Source: Rhodocyclaceae bacterium
Lineage (GTDB): Bacteria; Pseudomonadota; Gammaproteobacteria; Burkholderiales; Rhodocyclaceae
Direction: 5' to 3'
DNA: 64,000 nucleotides
Assembly (NCBI GenBank): GCA_013791905.1
Contig: VMSX01000011.1
Location: 372,001 to 436,000, forward strand
In this document: one piece after another, positions 62,666 to 64,000 of the stretch
Layout of the letters: each line of letters begins with the position of its first letter
Numbering within the stretch: the stretch's first letter is position 1
Program-made: the position numbers and the translations under genes
The notes under the pieces: model-generated
Told to the model about the DNA's origin: nothing
What the model saw: only the letters and a program-made list of their open reading frames with translations
Databases searched by the model: none

Positions 62666-62940
62666 CCGATTTATTGCATAAGTATCAGGAAAGCTCAACC
62701 AGCAGAGCCTTCGCGGTAACGCTCTCGCCGGGGCAGACGTGAATGGCGTGCGCGGCGCTAGCGCGCTAGTCCACTGCCACCAGACCGCTTGATAATCAGG
62801 CTCACCTCGCTCAATATAAATGCCTGTAATATGGTCATTGATTGGCTTGGGGGTAGCGAATGCGGGCCTTCAGTCTTCTTTGCAATGGCAGCCATGCTCG
62901 ATTAATGACCGGGTAAAGCACAACAAAGGGGTTACACCAC
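62666..62940. other. Intergenic stretch without a gene
   Basis: No reading frame of note. There is a palindrome GCGCTAGCGC near 62755, and AT-richer DNA around 62810-62840 (CAATATAAATGCCTGTAATA) that may hold the promoter of the following gene. AAGGGG lies about 12 nt before its GTG. Confidence 0.4.
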
Positions 62941-64000
62941 GTGAATACGCTAAGGTTTATCGCGAAACACCGCGTTAGCTATTTGCGCTTCACCTTCCTG
63001 GGGATCGGGTTGGTGCTGACGTTCGCGACAATCCAGATAACGCTGCTGTACCCGAATCCGACGCCCCGGCACCTCATCGTGCCGCTACTGCTGGGCACCA
63101 CGGTCGGCCTGCTGCTATCCACCCTGATTGCCCTGCGCCGGGAGGTGCTGGATGGCCAACGCATGTTTCGTGCGGTGGCCGACCTAGCTCAGGAGTTCAT
63201 CTATCTTCGCCGCGTCGATGGCAGCTACGAGTATGTCTCGCCGTCCTGCGAGCAGTTGACCGGCTACTCGACGGCGGATTTTTACGCTCAGCCGAGTTTC
63301 ATGAGCAAACTCGTTCATCCCGAAGATCGCCAGGCGTGGGACCGGCATGTGCATCAAATGGATCAGCTCGGTCAGCCGGAGAAACTGGTAATCCGCATAC
63401 ACACGCGCAACGGCGAGATGCGTTGGATCGAGCACCTATGCACCGATGTGCGTGACGCGCAGGGAAACATCTTTGGCGTACGCTCCACCAATCTGGATAT
63501 CAGTGGCCGCGTCGATCATGAGCGGGAAATGGCCATCGCCGCCGTGGCCTTCGAGACCCACGAAGCCATTCTCATCACCGACCGCGATTCCCGCATTTTG
63601 CGGGTTAACCGTGCGTTCTGCGACATCACCGGCTATGCGGCCGACGAGGTCATCGGCCAGACGCCCGCGCTGTTCCGGTCGGGACGCCACGATGCACAGT
63701 TCTATGCGGAGATGTGGACAACCTTGCGTACCCAAGGGCGCTGGGCTGGCGAAACGTGGGATCGCCGCAAGAACGGCGAGATCTACCCGAAATACCTGAG
63801 CATCACGGCGGTGCCTGACCAGTCCGGCGAAGTAGCCTATTACGTCGGCACCTTCAGCGACATCACGGTACGCAAGGACGCCGAGGCGGAGATCAATCGC
63901 CTGGCTTATTACGACCCGCTCACCCACCTGCCCAACCGCCGCCTGCTGCTCGACCGCCTCGCACACACCATGGCGGCCAGCCAACGCCATGGCCGCCATG
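62941..64000 (+). CDS. PAS-PAS-GGDEF membrane signalling protein (3' truncated by window)
   Basis: Probable c-di-GMP enzyme. From GTG 62941 the frame stays open to the window end (353 codons). Two N-terminal membrane helices (FTFLGIGLVLTFATIQITLL and LIVPLLLGTTVGLLLSTLIA) are followed by PAS 1 (AQEFIYLRRVDGSYEYVSPS, with its PAC part WIEHLCTDVRDAQGN), PAS 2 (ILITDRDSRILRVNRAFCDI ... YYVGTFSDIT) and the start of a GGDEF domain (LAYYDPLTHLPNRRLLLDRL). The active-site motif and any EAL domain lie beyond the window. Confidence 0.92.
   Translation, partial: MNTLRFIAKHRVSYLRFTFLGIGLVLTFATIQITLLYPNPTPRHLIVPLLLGTTVGLLLSTLIALRREVLDGQRMFRAVADLAQEFIYLRRVDGSYEYVSPSCEQLTGYSTADFYAQPSFMSKLVHPEDRQAWDRHVHQMDQLGQPEKLVIRIHTRNGEMRWIEHLCTDVRDAQGNIFGVRSTNLDISGRVDHEREMAIAAVAFETHEAILITDRDSRILRVNRAFCDITGYAADEVIGQTPALFRSGRHDAQFYAEMWTTLRTQGRWAGETWDRRKNGEIYPKYLSITAVPDQSGEVAYYVGTFSDITVRKDAEAEINRLAYYDPLTHLPNRRLLLDRLAHTMAASQRHGRH

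Overview
The window is a contiguous, GC-rich chromosomal segment of a betaproteobacterium, most likely Rhodocyclales or a close relative. This rests on gene order (uvrA/MFS/ssb; rsmI divergent from yraN-SIS-dolP; rnpB-mraZ-dcw cluster; lptD-surA-pdxA-rsmA; pepP-ubiH; dusB-fis-purH-purD; hemCDXY divergent from ppc) and on protein style. Nearly all of it is core genome. I saw no tRNA, rRNA, prophage, insertion sequence or CRISPR array.

Layout. 0-5 kb: surface-sugar genes (gmd, fcl, a UDP-glucuronate-epimerase-like gene) with a vapBC toxin-antitoxin pair and a secreted ATP-dependent DNA ligase. 5-10 kb: uvrA, an MFS transporter, ssb and a short eroded intergenic zone. 10-16.5 kb: an orphan membrane-anchored TAXI protein, heptose/envelope genes (rfaE2, dolP, gmhA/diaA), an exported HIRAN protein, yraN, rsmI, pyrC and a lipoprotein. 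16.5-17.4 kb: RNase P RNA and the mraZ promoter with three MraZ boxes. 17.4-35.5 kb: the dcw cluster mraZ-rsmH-ftsL-ftsI-murE-murF-mraY-murD-ftsW-murG-murC-murB-ddl-ftsQ-ftsA-ftsZ, without lpxC after ftsZ. 35.8-46.5 kb: rsmA, pdxA, surA and lptD on the minus strand, then the MurNAc-recycling pair amgK/murU, pepP and ubiH. 46.7-52.2 kb: dusB, fis, purH, purD, a pyrimidine-dimer glycosylase and hemF. 52.5-59.7 kb: hemY, hemX, hemD and hemC, divergent from ppc. 59.7-64 kb: a YXWGXW lipoprotein, a cysteine-free DsrC-family protein, an NAD-type isocitrate dehydrogenase and a PAS-PAS-GGDEF protein cut by the window end.

The gene content is mostly ordinary. The notable feature is a pair of dispersed repeat families woven into it. 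Family R1 (about 80-150 bp, about a dozen copies) ends in a constant 15-nt core, TTGGGGCGGCCCGGC, held between two arms that are complementary to each other in each copy but differ between copies, so the hairpin is conserved while its stem sequence is not. R1 copies mostly lie in the same direction as the upstream gene and begin a few bases after its stop codon. In pdxA and hemY the element itself supplies the stop codon, and in murE and ubiH it supplies N-terminal codons. Family R2 is a 24-bp unit (AAAGTCGGCG followed by CTGGCGGGACGGCG) with a long form carrying about 27 extra bases between the two halves. It occurs between genes and also inside essential genes, always in one frame per orientation, reading KVGAGGTA or AVPPAPTF. 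A third palindrome (ATTCCGGC/GCCGGAAT) sits in frame inside gmd. Together these look like small mobile or structured elements tolerated at gene ends and protein surface loops, comparable in principle to the in-frame Rickettsia palindromic elements. They are my main candidates for an undescribed system. Their mobility and function are inference.
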